28,602 bases of DNA from Anaerolineales bacterium UBA2232. GTDB lineage: Bacteria > Chloroflexota > Anaerolineae > UBA2200. The notes under the pieces were generated by a model. The model had not been told where the DNA came from, did no database searches, and was given only the letters and a program-made list of their open reading frames with translations. Within the stretch, counting starts at the first letter, position 1; every line of letters starts with the position of its first letter. The translations under genes were made by a program, and so were the position numbers. Below, piece after piece: positions 1 through 8,508 of this stretch. The DNA lies in the NCBI GenBank assembly GCA_002348045.1, contig DDYO01000057.1, positions 1-28,602 on the forward strand, given 5' to 3'.

Positions 1-1119
1 GGTCGCACCTGGATCATGGCGCTGAAGCGCCTGGGCAAAGCAGTCGAACAGGGGACTGGCATGGTCGCTCTCGAACGGCGGGGCGTAGACGGCCACTTCT
101 GCCGTTGCATCGTGACCCAGATAGGGCTGGATCTCGCGTAAAAGGTCTGCCGGCGTCTGTCCCGGGAGAATCCGGCAGTCCACCTTCGCACTGGCCGACG
201 AGGGTATGACGTTGGTCTTCTGTCCGGCGCTCAGTACGGTGGGGGCAGCCGTGTTGTGGAGCATGGAAGGCAACGCTTTGCCCAGCATACCTTCTGCGCC
301 AAGTCGTTGAAGCAAAGGCCGTTCCAACGCCGGATTCAGGACCAGCGGCAACACGAAGGACAAGGGGAATGGCTGGGTCGCGGCGAGGCCACGGATCATG
401 TGCTCCACCGTGGCTGTGCGGTGCTGAGGCAGTCGCGCATTAGCCAGGCGAGAGAGGGCAGCGCAGAGCTTGGCGACGGCGTTATCCTGGTGGGGCATGG
501 ATGCGTGTCCCGGGGTTCCCTGAGCGGAAACGTTCAGCCAGCAAACACCCTTCTGGCTGGTCTGACAGACGTAAATGCGCTTCCTACCCAGGTCAAAGCC
601 GAAACCGCCCCCCTCGTTGATGGCATATTCGCAGGTGACCAGCTCCGGGTGGTTCTTGGTCAGCCAACCCATGCCCTGGTGCCCGTCAATTTCCTCATCG
701 GCGGTTGCGGCCAGGATCACGTCCCGGTGCAGCGGAAGCCCTTGGCGCTTCAGCGTGATGAGGATGGCGATCTGCAGGGCAGTGAGGTTCTTGGTGTCCA
801 CCGCGCCGCGTCCCCAGATGTAGCCATCGACGAGGTCAGCCCCAAAGGGAGGATGGGTCCAGTGAGTCGGGTCCGCAGGCACAACGTCCAGGTGTGACAT
901 CAGCAGCAGGGGGTCGGCCGAACCGTCGCCTCTGAGCCTTGCCACCACATTGCCTCTGCCGGGGGCCGCCTCCAAGACCATCGACTCAATGCCTTCGCTG
1001 CGCAGGGCGTCGCCAATGTATTGCGCAGCCGCAAGCTCGCTTCCGGGCGGGTTGGTGGTGTCAAAACGGATCAGGTCTCGCAGAAAGCGTACGGTCATCT
1101 CGGACAGGTTCTCCATCAT
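1..1119 (-). CDS. M20 family metallopeptidase (ArgE/DapE/carboxypeptidase-like), C-terminus cut by window edge
   Basis: The reverse complement translates without a stop from an ATG at 1119 to the window edge (373 codons). It reads as an M20 zinc peptidase that removes a terminal residue or acyl group from peptides or acylated amino acids. Visible motifs, in order, are SHLDVVP (metal His76), GRGAVDTK (bridging Asp108), DEE (general base Glu142 and metal Glu143) and the dimerisation-domain motif GTPGHAS. No signal peptide is seen, so it is probably cytoplasmic. Family members are usually 430-480 residues, so roughly the last 60-100 are missing. Two ATGs are adjacent; the second (1116) lies 4 nt from the purine-rich AGGGGG and may be the real start. 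The substrate cannot be told from sequence: succinyl-diaminopimelate, acetylornithine and dipeptides are all possible. Confidence 0.9.
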   Translation of the reverse strand, partial: MMENLSEMTVRFLRDLIRFDTTNPPGSELAAAQYIGDALRSEGIESMVLEAAPGRGNVVARLRGDGSADPLLLMSHLDVVPADPTHWTHPPFGADLVDGYIWGRGAVDTKNLTALQIAILITLKRQGLPLHRDVILAATADEEIDGHQGMGWLTKNHPELVTCEYAINEGGGFGFDLGRKRIYVCQTSQKGVCWLNVSAQGTPGHASMPHQDNAVAKLCAALSRLANARLPQHRTATVEHMIRGLAATQPFPLSFVLPLVLNPALERPLLQRLGAEGMLGKALPSMLHNTAAPTVLSAGQKTNVIPSSASAKVDCRILPGQTPADLLREIQPYLGHDATAEVAVYAPPFESDHASPLFDCFAQALQRHDPGAT

Positions 1120-1559
1120 GCCCCCTATTACGTTCGGTCGGTGCATCATAGTCCAGTGATGGCAACTTGCCGAATTGGGGGCAGAGGCAGGGGCCGACCG
1201 ACCGGCAGGGAGAGCCACACACTGGTCATCTCCCGGTCATCCATGGCGGCGCCGTGGACCACGGGGCCTGGGTGAGGTGGGCAGATTGGTTGTGTGCACG
1301 TCTAGGTCGAGCTATACTGGTTGTGCGTGTCTTGTGGGCCCACTGGCCCACCACTCCGGGCAGGTGGCTTTCATGAGACCCCTGACGCCGAGAATTGAGG
1401 AGCGAGGCAGACGGCGGGTGCCGGGAGGGCTGACTGATCACCGCACGAAGACGAGCTCTACTGCCGGGACTGGTCAGATACGACACCTTCGGCTGGTCAG
1501 AAGTGGTGTTGTGATGCCTGTTGACGTCACGGGATCTGGTCGGACAGCAGGATGGGAAG
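1120..1559. other. Divergent intergenic region with a weak promoter candidate
   Basis: This stretch of about 440 bases separates the leftward M20 peptidase from the rightward alpha-galactosidase. On the plus strand, TTGTGT (1290-1295) and TATACT (1313-1318) with a 17-base spacer make a modest sigma70-like candidate for the galactosidase, which would give a leader of about 235 bases. On the minus strand a TATGAT lies at 1145-1150, just upstream of the peptidase start, without a good -35 box. Open frames here lack recognisable protein features. I see no operator or riboswitch that I can name. Confidence 0.4.
1290..1318 (+). promoter_or_regulatory. Weak candidate promoter for the GH36 gene
   Basis: The -35 is TTGTGT and the -10 is TATACT (5 of 6 matches to consensus), with a 17-base spacer. 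The -35 box is poor, so this is only a candidate. Confidence 0.3.
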
Positions 1560-3569
1560 ATGCAACCACCGATCGGGAAGCCAAGAGAGCACAAGTGGAC
1601 GTGGGAACCCGGGCGCAGCCTGACTTGCGTCCAGCCCGGGGCGATGCTGTGCGACTGGCAAGCCCACCTCTGTTTCGAGGTGGACGGGAAGTGCCTAACA
1701 GAGCCTGTTCCATTTGTTAGACCAGGTTCGGACCAGCTGTCGGACTCGCGGCTGGGCGCCCGTCTGCTTGCTGCAGATCCAGCGGATGGTCCTTTCGCCA
1801 TCGCTGGGCTTGTAGAGAACAAGGCGAGCGTCGCGATTCGCCTGAGACACCTAGAGTTGGTCATTGGAGACGCCCTGGTAGGAGCATCAGGGGGGCGTCT
1901 GTCATTCTTCAAGAACGGCTACCAGTCGTGGACTGAAACGCGGTCATTTCGGGCGGGGGAAACCCAGCGAGTGCCTTTTCCCCCGGCGATGGTAGTGCTG
2001 CAGGACAATCCTAGCAACTTGCCCTCTCATGCTGGGGAGTACACCTCTGATATGTTTGCCGTCCTGGGGAACCTGGATTCCGGAGCCTACCTCCTGCTGG
2101 GCCAGGGACCATCAAGCCATCAGATGTTGAGCATCCAATTCCAGTTTCCCCAAGCTGTTCAGAAGCCCGCTCGCCTGACGTTGAGATGGGACTTTGGCGG
2201 TCAGGAAGTGGCCCCGGGCGGACAGGTGAGCCTTGACGATGTGTACTTCCTGCTGGACGTATCGGCCAGTGTGGTTCAGGATACCTATTTCGGCCTCGTA
2301 CGCCGTGATTCAGCCTCGCGCCATGACCTGCCTACCGGTTGGTGCTCCTGGTACTATTACTACACCAGGGTCAGCGAGCCCATGTTGCGAAGGGAACTGG
2401 CGACCATCAGGCAGCGGCAGGTGCGCTGGCAGTATTTCGTGCTGGATGACGGCTACGAAACGGCGGTGGGGGATTGGCTATCGGTGAACGCCAAGTTCCC
2501 CTCGGGGCTGGCTGCGCTGGCCAGCGAGGTACGAGGCAGCGGTTTGGCGCCCGGCTTGTGGCTAGCGCCGTTCATCGCCCGTCGCAACTCGCGCTTGTAC
2601 CGCGAGCATCCGGAGTGGGTGTTGCGGGATGAGCGAGGCCGGCCACTGGTGGCCGGGTGGAACCCCAACTGGGGAATCGATGGCCTCTTCTACGGGTTGG
2701 ATACCACCCATCCGGCCTTCCAAGACCAGCTACGGCGCTGGGTGCGGACCATGGTGCACGAGTGGGGCTTTCAGTACTTGAAGCTTGACTTTGCCTACGG
2801 CGCGTGCTTGCCCGCTGTTGCCTGTGACCGCTCGCTGTCTCCGGCGGAGAGGCTGAGCCTCGGCTATCAGCTCATTCGGGAGACCGCGGGCCCGCGCGTG
2901 TTTTTGCTAGGATGCGGGTCGCCCTTGGCTCCGGCTCGCGGCTGGGTCGATGCCATGCGCATCGGCCCTGACGTGGCACCCTACTGGTTCGCCAAGTATC
3001 GCTATCATTTGACCCGCGACCCTCATGCGGTCTGTACCCAATTCGCCATCCGCAACATCCTGAACCGTTGTGCGATGCACCGCCGGCTGTGGATCAATGA
3101 CCCCGATTGCCTCTTGTTGCGCGACCGAGATACCAAGCTCACCGCCGACGAGCGGCGCTCCCTGGCCAACGTCGTTGCCATTACCGGAGGCATGATGGTC
3201 CTGTCCGACCAGCTGGATGCCCTTCCGGAATCGGCGTGGGCAACCGTCGAGCTGGTGGAACGACTGGCGAGGGAGTGTGACCGAGGGACAACGTGGGCGC
3301 TGGATCAGATGGAGCGCGAGATGCCGGAGCTGGTGTACAATTCCAGCGGCTACCTCGCCGTATTCAACTGGAAGGGCCAAGGGGTGCACAAAGAGGTGCG
3401 CCTGGGCGATTATCTGCCTGCATGGAAAGGCCACGCGTTGCTGTGGGAGGATGCCTGGACGGGTGAAACGATCCAGGCTCCGGGTGGCGAGCTGGATCTG
3501 GGATCCCTGAGACGCCACTCTTCGCGCCTCTTGAGGATGATTCAACCGGACCCGAACGGATTTGGCTAA
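1560..3569 (+). CDS. Alpha-galactosidase, glycoside hydrolase family 36
   Basis: It hydrolyses terminal alpha-1,6-galactosides such as melibiose, raffinose or galactomannan side chains, with retention of configuration. The N-terminal half is a beta-sandwich-type region. The barrel begins near GWCSWYYYYTR and continues through VLDDGYE and GLWLAPF. YLKLDF holds the predicted nucleophile (Asp410 from this start) and RIGPDVAPYW the acid/base (Asp471). The 61-residue separation is close to the 60 in Thermotoga maritima GalA (Asp327/Asp387, from memory). I prefer the ATG at 1560, which has AGGA about 7 bases upstream, giving 669 residues; an in-frame TTG at 1521 would add 13. No signal peptide is seen, so it probably acts inside the cell on imported oligosaccharides. 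No sugar transporter or regulator lies nearby. Confidence 0.92.
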   Translation: MQPPIGKPREHKWTWEPGRSLTCVQPGAMLCDWQAHLCFEVDGKCLTEPVPFVRPGSDQLSDSRLGARLLAADPADGPFAIAGLVENKASVAIRLRHLELVIGDALVGASGGRLSFFKNGYQSWTETRSFRAGETQRVPFPPAMVVLQDNPSNLPSHAGEYTSDMFAVLGNLDSGAYLLLGQGPSSHQMLSIQFQFPQAVQKPARLTLRWDFGGQEVAPGGQVSLDDVYFLLDVSASVVQDTYFGLVRRDSASRHDLPTGWCSWYYYYTRVSEPMLRRELATIRQRQVRWQYFVLDDGYETAVGDWLSVNAKFPSGLAALASEVRGSGLAPGLWLAPFIARRNSRLYREHPEWVLRDERGRPLVAGWNPNWGIDGLFYGLDTTHPAFQDQLRRWVRTMVHEWGFQYLKLDFAYGACLPAVACDRSLSPAERLSLGYQLIRETAGPRVFLLGCGSPLAPARGWVDAMRIGPDVAPYWFAKYRYHLTRDPHAVCTQFAIRNILNRCAMHRRLWINDPDCLLLRDRDTKLTADERRSLANVVAITGGMMVLSDQLDALPESAWATVELVERLARECDRGTTWALDQMEREMPELVYNSSGYLAVFNWKGQGVHKEVRLGDYLPAWKGHALLWEDAWTGETIQAPGGELDLGSLRRHSSRLLRMIQPDPNGFG

Positions 3570-3691
3570 CGGTCGTCGGCGGGTGATCCCGGGAAACCAG
3601 GAGTGGTTCTGACTGCCATGCCGCCAGAATCGCTCCTGGCGAGCCAGGTGCTATTGGGTTGTCGAACGGTCACTGGTGGAGGGCTTGAAGG

Positions 3692-4537
3692 ATGCTGCGG
3701 TTCGCTGTTCTGCAGCTCTCGGGCTGCGCCGGCTGCGAAGTGTCGCTACTGAATGCGGGCGAGTGGGTGGACAAGTATAAACTGGCCTACATGCCACTGG
3801 TCTTATCGGCCTATGACGTGCCCGAGGTGGATATCCTCCTGGTAAGCGGCGGGGTTCGCAACGATGAGGATCGCCACAACTTACGGCGTGCAGCAAGCCG
3901 GGCACAGCACATTGTGGCGGTCGGTACCTGCGCCATATCCGGAGGGGTGGCCAGCTTGGGTGATCGCGATGATGTGCGCCACCTCTTTCTGGAGGAAAGC
4001 GGGCGGCACGGCGTGCCTCGGCTCCTGCCCAGAAGCCGTCCGGTCGACGCCTTCGTCTCAGTGGATCGCTACCTGCCCGGCTGTCCACCGACCCCTGAGC
4101 TGTTTTTGGCCGTATTGTTCCAGCCGCCTGACTTCACGGTAAGCCGCATCGTGTGTACGGAGTGTGGGCGGAAGAAGGTCAAAGACATGCGCCCCACTCA
4201 CCTGGTGGGATTTCAGCAGGGGCAGGTGCTTCCGGATATTTGTCTCATCAATCAGGGTTATCTGTGCGTGGGCTCCTCGACCCGGGGCGGCTGCCGCGGA
4301 TTGTGCACACGGCCTGGCCATCCTTGTGTGGGTTGTCGCGGACCGTCCGATACCCTGATCGACAAGCTGTCTGCCGAGTGGTTCACGGCCATACGCCGCG
4401 TATTCCAGGCCATGACCGACATCCCCCCGCAGGAACTGGATGAGGCGCTGCGCTCACCCCATTTGGCGCTGTTCCTTTTCCAATTCTCCGATTATGATCC
4501 GGGCCGTCCGCCACGTCCCAAAGAAAAGGTGTTGTGA
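3692..4537 (+). CDS. [NiFe] hydrogenase small subunit, group 3 (MvhG/FrhG/HoxY-like)
   Basis: This is the electron-transfer subunit that passes electrons from the NiFe site through iron-sulfur clusters to a partner. The 281-residue protein has no Tat signal, so it is cytoplasmic. Proximal-cluster ligands are visible as SGCAGCE (Cys12, Cys15), GTC (Cys80) and LPGCPP (Cys131). A C-terminal cluster domain follows, with CTEC (Cys155, Cys158) and Cys184, Cys192, Cys201, Cys205, Cys212 and Cys215, as in methyl-viologen-reducing (MvhG) and F420-reducing hydrogenases. GGVRNDED is also typical of this group. The ATG at 3692 is preceded by GGAGGG. One base separates it from the large-subunit gene, so the two are translated together. 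No MvhD, HdrA, diaphorase or FrhB gene is in the window, so the physiological acceptor is unknown. Confidence 0.88.
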   Translation: MLRFAVLQLSGCAGCEVSLLNAGEWVDKYKLAYMPLVLSAYDVPEVDILLVSGGVRNDEDRHNLRRAASRAQHIVAVGTCAISGGVASLGDRDDVRHLFLEESGRHGVPRLLPRSRPVDAFVSVDRYLPGCPPTPELFLAVLFQPPDFTVSRIVCTECGRKKVKDMRPTHLVGFQQGQVLPDICLINQGYLCVGSSTRGGCRGLCTRPGHPCVGCRGPSDTLIDKLSAEWFTAIRRVFQAMTDIPPQELDEALRSPHLALFLFQFSDYDPGRPPRPKEKVL

Positions 4538-4538
4538 A

Positions 4539-5843
4539 ATGCCCACCCTGGTGTTCCCGCTCAGCCGCATTGAAGGGCACGCCCGTGTCATCATCGAGGT
4601 GCAGTCAGGCCAGGTGGTGGCTACGCGCATGGAGTCGACTGAATTTCGTGGCTTTGAGCATTTCGTGCGGGGAGTTCCCGCCGAGCAGATGCCGGTGATC
4701 GCCCCTCGCATCTGCGGTGTATGTTCCACGGCCCATCAGGTAGCGGCAGTGAAGGCGCTGGAGGATGCCTATGGAGTCGTGCCCCCGCCCCTGGCACGGA
4801 CCCTGCGCGAGCTTTTGCTGCTGGGCCAGCTTATCCAGAACCAGGCCACCTCTCTGTTTATCTTTACCATGCCCGATCGCCTGGGCACCAGAAGCATTTT
4901 TGATGAGGCCGAAGACGACGGTGCCGTTGCGGGAATTGCCGCGAGGGCGCTGCGGGTACGCAAGGCCGGCACTGATCTGATCACCCTGGCAGGAGGCCAG
5001 TTTATCCACCCGGTCAAGGCGGTGGTCGGGGGGGTGAGCAGCGGAATCGCCGCCAGTGATGCGGAAGCGATGCGCATCCAGTTGGCCAAGGCCTTGCCGA
5101 TAGCTTGTGAGCTTTTCGACCACTATTGGGAGACGTCGCTGGCTCTTCGTGAGCGCATCGGCACTTGGGGCGATGACGAGCCGACCTATTACATTGCGGG
5201 CACTGCCGGGGAGTGCCCCAACTATGATTCCGAGGTCATCCGAGTCATGTGCCCCACGGGCGATGTGTGCGCCAACTTGTCCGCCAGGGACTTTCTCAGC
5301 CAGTTAACGTCCGTGGAGTCTCACTACAGCTATGCGGGGCAGACCTCGTACCAGGGCCACGTCATGCGAGCCAACAGTTTGGGGCGCATCAACCTTGCCG
5401 AGCGGCTGGGCACTCCCAGCGCCGATGAATACCTGGAGCATTTCCAGACAGCCTTCGGAAGGCCTGCTCACGGCATCCTGCTTTATGACCTCTGCCGGGG
5501 CATTGAACTGGTCTATGGCCTGGAGCGAGCTATGGAGATCCTGTCGCAACCGCTGGACCATGAGGATACTGCCGTTGCCCATGTCCCGCGAGACGGTGAT
5601 GGGTTTGGACTGGTGGAAGCGCCGCGCGGCCCTCTTATCCATCACTACCGCATCGAGGATGGGCGAATCGCCGAGGCCGAGTTCATCATCCCCACGGTGC
5701 ACAACAGCCTGGCGATTGAGCGGGCGCTGATGGTTGCGGCGAGGCGCTATGTTGCTGCGGATGCCATCAACTGGGAACTGGAACGGGCCGTCGGTCGGGT
5801 GGTTCGTGCCTTTGACCCGTGCATTGCGTGCGCGACGCACTAG
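4539..5843 (+). CDS. [NiFe] hydrogenase large (catalytic) subunit, group 3-like, no C-terminal extension
   Basis: It binds the NiFe(CN)2CO centre and catalyses reversible H2 oxidation with the upstream small subunit. The N-terminal SRIEGHARV is the usual family opening. The L1 motif RICGVCSTAH supplies Cys59 and Cys62, and the L2 motif DPCIACATH supplies Cys428 and Cys431. The open frame extends upstream to 4440, but the ATG at 4539 fits the family N-terminus, has an AAAGG ribosome site, and follows the small-subunit stop by one base. The 434-residue protein ends exactly at the histidine of L2 (GCG ACG CAC TAG), so the tail normally removed by a maturation protease is absent. No hyp genes or protease are nearby. 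It converges tail to tail with the next gene, with a 17-base gap. Confidence 0.9.
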   Translation: MPTLVFPLSRIEGHARVIIEVQSGQVVATRMESTEFRGFEHFVRGVPAEQMPVIAPRICGVCSTAHQVAAVKALEDAYGVVPPPLARTLRELLLLGQLIQNQATSLFIFTMPDRLGTRSIFDEAEDDGAVAGIAARALRVRKAGTDLITLAGGQFIHPVKAVVGGVSSGIAASDAEAMRIQLAKALPIACELFDHYWETSLALRERIGTWGDDEPTYYIAGTAGECPNYDSEVIRVMCPTGDVCANLSARDFLSQLTSVESHYSYAGQTSYQGHVMRANSLGRINLAERLGTPSADEYLEHFQTAFGRPAHGILLYDLCRGIELVYGLERAMEILSQPLDHEDTAVAHVPRDGDGFGLVEAPRGPLIHHYRIEDGRIAEAEFIIPTVHNSLAIERALMVAARRYVAADAINWELERAVGRVVRAFDPCIACATH

Positions 5844-5860
5844 AGGGCAGGCTTCAGCCA

Positions 5861-7348
5861 CTAGCCCAGGGTCTCTTCCACCAGCAAGAGCACGTTTTGT
5901 GCAAGCGCGATGTAATGCATGGCTAGTGGACCATCGAATACGATCCGTCCACCTCCCAGCGTCACGATAGCAGTGTAGTGTTTGCCCTCGGTGTCGTCCA
6001 GCACGACGAACTGCTGGTCTCCCGCCTGTGCGCTGTAGGCGAGATGGCGGCTGTCGGGTGTAAAGGCCAGAGTACTCGCTCCGACGACGTCGTAAGGTTT
6101 CCCTTCCTTGCCGTCCGCCACCACGTGCCACTGTGTACCCCGCTGGGCTACATATGCCAGGCGCTTGCTGTCGGGGCTAAATCGTAATGAGCCACGGGCA
6201 ATGGTCGTGTAGGCTTTGCCGGCTCCCCCCGTGTCGACCACTGCCCACCCGCTGTCGCCCTGGGCGGCATAGGCGACCCTGGTGCTGTCGGGGCTGAAGA
6301 GCAGGGTGTCGCCCGCTATGGCGCGGTACGCACTGCCCTCGTTATCATCAACCACGACGACCCACTGGCCTGCTCGCTGGGCAAAGTAGGCTATGCGCTG
6401 GCTGTTCGGGCTGAACACCAGTGATCGGTGGCCAAAGCTGTCAAACCGCGGGCCTTCGGCGCCGTCCACCACGGCAAACCAGCGGTCGGCGATTGAAGCG
6501 GAGAACGCCACATGGCGGCTGTCGGGGCTGAATTGCAGCGAGCCAGCTTCCACCACATCAAAGGCTTTGCTGGGAACGCCGTCCACGACCACTCGCTGTT
6601 GAGAACCGTCCAGCACGGCGTACGCCAGGCGCTGGCTGTCCGGGCTGAAGACCAGCGTGCTCCCGCTGACCGCTTCCCAGCTTTGCTGCTCAGAGCCGTC
6701 AACTGTGACGAACTGCTTGCCCTCCTCCTGGACTGCACACGCCACCCGTCGGCTGTCGGGGCTAAAGATCAGGGATCCTGCCACGATAGCCTCGTACCCT
6801 TTGCTGGCGTGGCCGTCCACAACAACGAACCATCGGCCATCTGTGTGGGCAGCATAGGCCAGGCGCTGGCTGTCGGGGCTAAAGACCAGCGAAAACGCCT
6901 CGATGGCATCGTAGCGCTCGCCCTCGACTCCATCGGCAACCACGAACCATTGGCTTCCCTGTTGCGCAAGGTGCGCGACCCGGCGGCTGTCGTGGCTAAA
7001 GAACTGGCCGCCGCGGGTGACTAGGTCATAACTCGGCCCCACTTGGCCGTCCACCTGAATCTGCCACTGGACGCCTGTGCGCCGGACGAACGCCGCGTGC
7101 CGGTTGTCAGGGCTGACCTGAAACGATTGCTCGACCCAGGGCTCAATCCGCAACTCGGTGATGGGAGTCTCTTTGACCGAACGATGGACCTTGGGAGAGC
7201 AGGCTGTCAGAACCAGAGACACCGCGCCAACCACAATTGTGAGCAAAACGCCAAGGGACCGGCGATGGGCGCTGCCGGCTGCGCCAAGTAGAGGACCTCT
7301 TTCCCAGCCTCTGGTTTTACCGGCGTATTCTGCGCAACGAACCGACAT
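5861..7348 (-). CDS. Lipoprotein of ten 39-residue WD40-like (PD40/TolB-type) beta-propeller repeats
   Basis: The function is unknown; such propellers usually bind proteins or ligands at the cell surface. After a basic N-terminal region there is a hydrophobic stretch (about residues 31-49) ending in LVLTAC, a lipobox with Cys50. From about residue 75 the protein consists of ten tandem units, at least nine of them exactly 39 residues. The consensus is about SLVFSPDSRRLAYAAQ, then a W-[FV]-VVVDG strand and an EGKxYDAI turn; a degenerate eleventh unit closes the protein. FSPDSxRLAY is the signature of WD40-like propeller blades. The ATG at 7348 has AAGGAG 10 bases upstream. Because the repeats are uniform in length, the 117-base DNA period is visible by eye. 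It is transcribed convergently with the hydrogenase. Confidence 0.8.
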   Translation of the reverse strand: MSVRCAEYAGKTRGWERGPLLGAAGSAHRRSLGVLLTIVVGAVSLVLTACSPKVHRSVKETPITELRIEPWVEQSFQVSPDNRHAAFVRRTGVQWQIQVDGQVGPSYDLVTRGGQFFSHDSRRVAHLAQQGSQWFVVADGVEGERYDAIEAFSLVFSPDSQRLAYAAHTDGRWFVVVDGHASKGYEAIVAGSLIFSPDSRRVACAVQEEGKQFVTVDGSEQQSWEAVSGSTLVFSPDSQRLAYAVLDGSQQRVVVDGVPSKAFDVVEAGSLQFSPDSRHVAFSASIADRWFAVVDGAEGPRFDSFGHRSLVFSPNSQRIAYFAQRAGQWVVVVDDNEGSAYRAIAGDTLLFSPDSTRVAYAAQGDSGWAVVDTGGAGKAYTTIARGSLRFSPDSKRLAYVAQRGTQWHVVADGKEGKPYDVVGASTLAFTPDSRHLAYSAQAGDQQFVVLDDTEGKHYTAIVTLGGGRIVFDGPLAMHYIALAQNVLLLVEETLG

Positions 7349-7497
7349 GGGTGACGGACTCCTTACCGTGCTGGGACCTGCGTTCTGCGCTCTTTGGATG
7401 CCATCGCCCTGTGCTTCTCAGGGAAGGGCAAGAGCGCGAGAGGGCGCAGCCCCTGACCGGAGAAAGCGCGCGTTCCTGAGTAGCGCACAGCACGGCG

Positions 7498-7503
7498 ATT
7501 ATA
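7498..7503 (-). promoter_or_regulatory. Candidate -10 box (TATAAT) for the propeller lipoprotein
   Basis: A perfect TATAAT reads on the minus strand upstream of the lipoprotein start. No -35 hexamer or TGn extension is visible, so this is a candidate only. Confidence 0.35.
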
Positions 7504-7591
7504 CCCCAGACAGCCCCACCGGTAGTATTAGGCGGTCGGTCACCCAGAACCGTGGCTCTCAGCAGGCCGCCGCCACTGGCATAACCCACCA

Positions 7592-7619
7592 TTGACGCAC
7601 CGCTGACGTGTGGTATAGT
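7592..7619 (+). promoter_or_regulatory. Sigma70-type promoter for the DUF937-like/protease pair
   Basis: The -35 is TTGACG and the -10 is TATAGT, with a 16-base spacer; each box has 5 of 6 consensus matches. Predicted transcription would start near 7626, about 23 bases before the ATG, with the ribosome site GAGGGGG in between. Confidence 0.65.
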
Positions 7620-7648
7620 ATCAGGCAAGAACACGAGGGGGTGAGACA

Positions 7649-8500
7649 ATGAGCAACATGAATATGGATGATCTGCTGAAAGCAATCCTGGGGGGTGCCG
7701 CAGGCCAGGGATCAACTTCTGGCCGCGAGCAGGACCCCTTGTCCCAGCTATCGGGTGGTGGATCGGCGCAGAGGCCAGGTTCGGCGCCTTCGGGCGGAGC
7801 ATCCCTGCAGGACCTGCTGGGAGCAATCCTCGGGGGAGGGGCTGCCTCCTCTGGTGCAACCCAGGCGCCGCAGCAGTCAGGGGCATCGATGCAGGATTTG
7901 ATTGGCGCCATTCTGGGCGGTGGTGGACAACAGACCGCACCACAGCAGACGCAATCCCAACAGAATCCGTTGGGCGATCTGATCGGCGGCATCCTGGGCG
8001 GTGGCGCCCCTCAGGGCGCTGCTCAGCAGCAGAGTCCCCTGGGCGGCATCTTGGACGCCATCCTGGGCGGAGGCAGCGGCGGCAGCAGTGGCATTAGCAA
8101 TGCATTCTTGGCTCCCATTGCCAATGCCTTGGCTGATCGATTGGGGCTGAGCCGTGCGATGGCCCAGGCCATCGTCGCTTTTGCCGTGAGCAAGCTCTTG
8201 CCGTCCCTGTTGGGAGGCGCCCAACAAGCCAGCTCTGGAGCTGTTCAGCAGCAGGGTGGTCTCAACCTGGACCAGCTCCTGGGTACCATGGGCAAGAGTA
8301 AGTCTACCACCGCTCGATATCTGCGCAAGAGCGGCATGGCTGACGAACTGGCGCAGTACGTGGGCGTGGACCAGGACACTGCGGTGCAGAGCCTGCAGCA
8401 GGTGTTCGGGATGCTTGGCCAACAGGTGAGCGGCGGACAGCAGCAGGGTCAGAAGGATGCCGGCCTCAAGGGTTTGCTGGATAACTGGGACTCTCGATAA
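7649..8500 (+). CDS. Glycine/glutamine-rich repeat protein, DUF937 (YidB)-like
   Basis: The function is not known. The 283-residue protein opens with five spaced copies of a short amphipathic motif, roughly [LM]xDLLGAILGGG, at about residues 6-16, 53-64, 81-93, 108-120 and 131-143. They are joined by Gln/Ser/Ala-rich flexible stretches. The C-terminal half (about 150-260) looks helical, with GLSRAMAQAIVAFAVSKLLP and then YLRKSGMADELAQYVGVDQD. Repeated LLGGILGGG blocks followed by a helical tail are typical of bacterial DUF937 proteins. There is no signal peptide. It has its own promoter and AGGGGGTG ribosome site, and is followed after 69 bases by a protease gene, with a hairpin between them. 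Assembly or scaffolding by the repeats is only a guess. Confidence 0.72.
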   Translation: MSNMNMDDLLKAILGGAAGQGSTSGREQDPLSQLSGGGSAQRPGSAPSGGASLQDLLGAILGGGAASSGATQAPQQSGASMQDLIGAILGGGGQQTAPQQTQSQQNPLGDLIGGILGGGAPQGAAQQQSPLGGILDAILGGGSGGSSGISNAFLAPIANALADRLGLSRAMAQAIVAFAVSKLLPSLLGGAQQASSGAVQQQGGLNLDQLLGTMGKSKSTTARYLRKSGMADELAQYVGVDQDTAVQSLQQVFGMLGQQVSGGQQQGQKDAGLKGLLDNWDSR

Positions 8501-8508
8501 GCCCATCT

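Larger units (their letters stand above)
7349..7648. other. Divergent intergenic region between the propeller lipoprotein and the DUF937-like gene
   Basis: This stretch of 300 bases has promoters pointing both ways. The rightward one is strong in sequence (7592-7619). The leftward one is a perfect TATAAT box on the minus strand (7498-7503) without a recognisable -35 element, which would give the lipoprotein gene a leader of about 140 bases. No further coding potential was recognised. Confidence 0.5.

Noticed and set aside
256..897. A 213-codon plus-strand frame at the left end
   Set aside because: It lies antisense to a clear M20 peptidase carrying all the metal motifs; the translation has no family character.
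1175..1720. Frames of 181 and 228 codons on opposite strands upstream of and over the galactosidase start
   Set aside because: Arg/Pro/Gly-rich translations without motifs, overlapping the true gene in other frames.
3622..3641. Small hairpin CGCCAG/CTGGCG between the galactosidase and hydrogenase genes
   Set aside because: Only 6 pairs with an 8-base loop and no T-run; expected by chance in GC-rich DNA.
5861..7348. Regular 117-base repeats that could suggest a CRISPR or satellite array
   Set aside because: The repeats are diverged, in frame and encode conserved propeller motifs; there are no identical short repeats with unique spacers.
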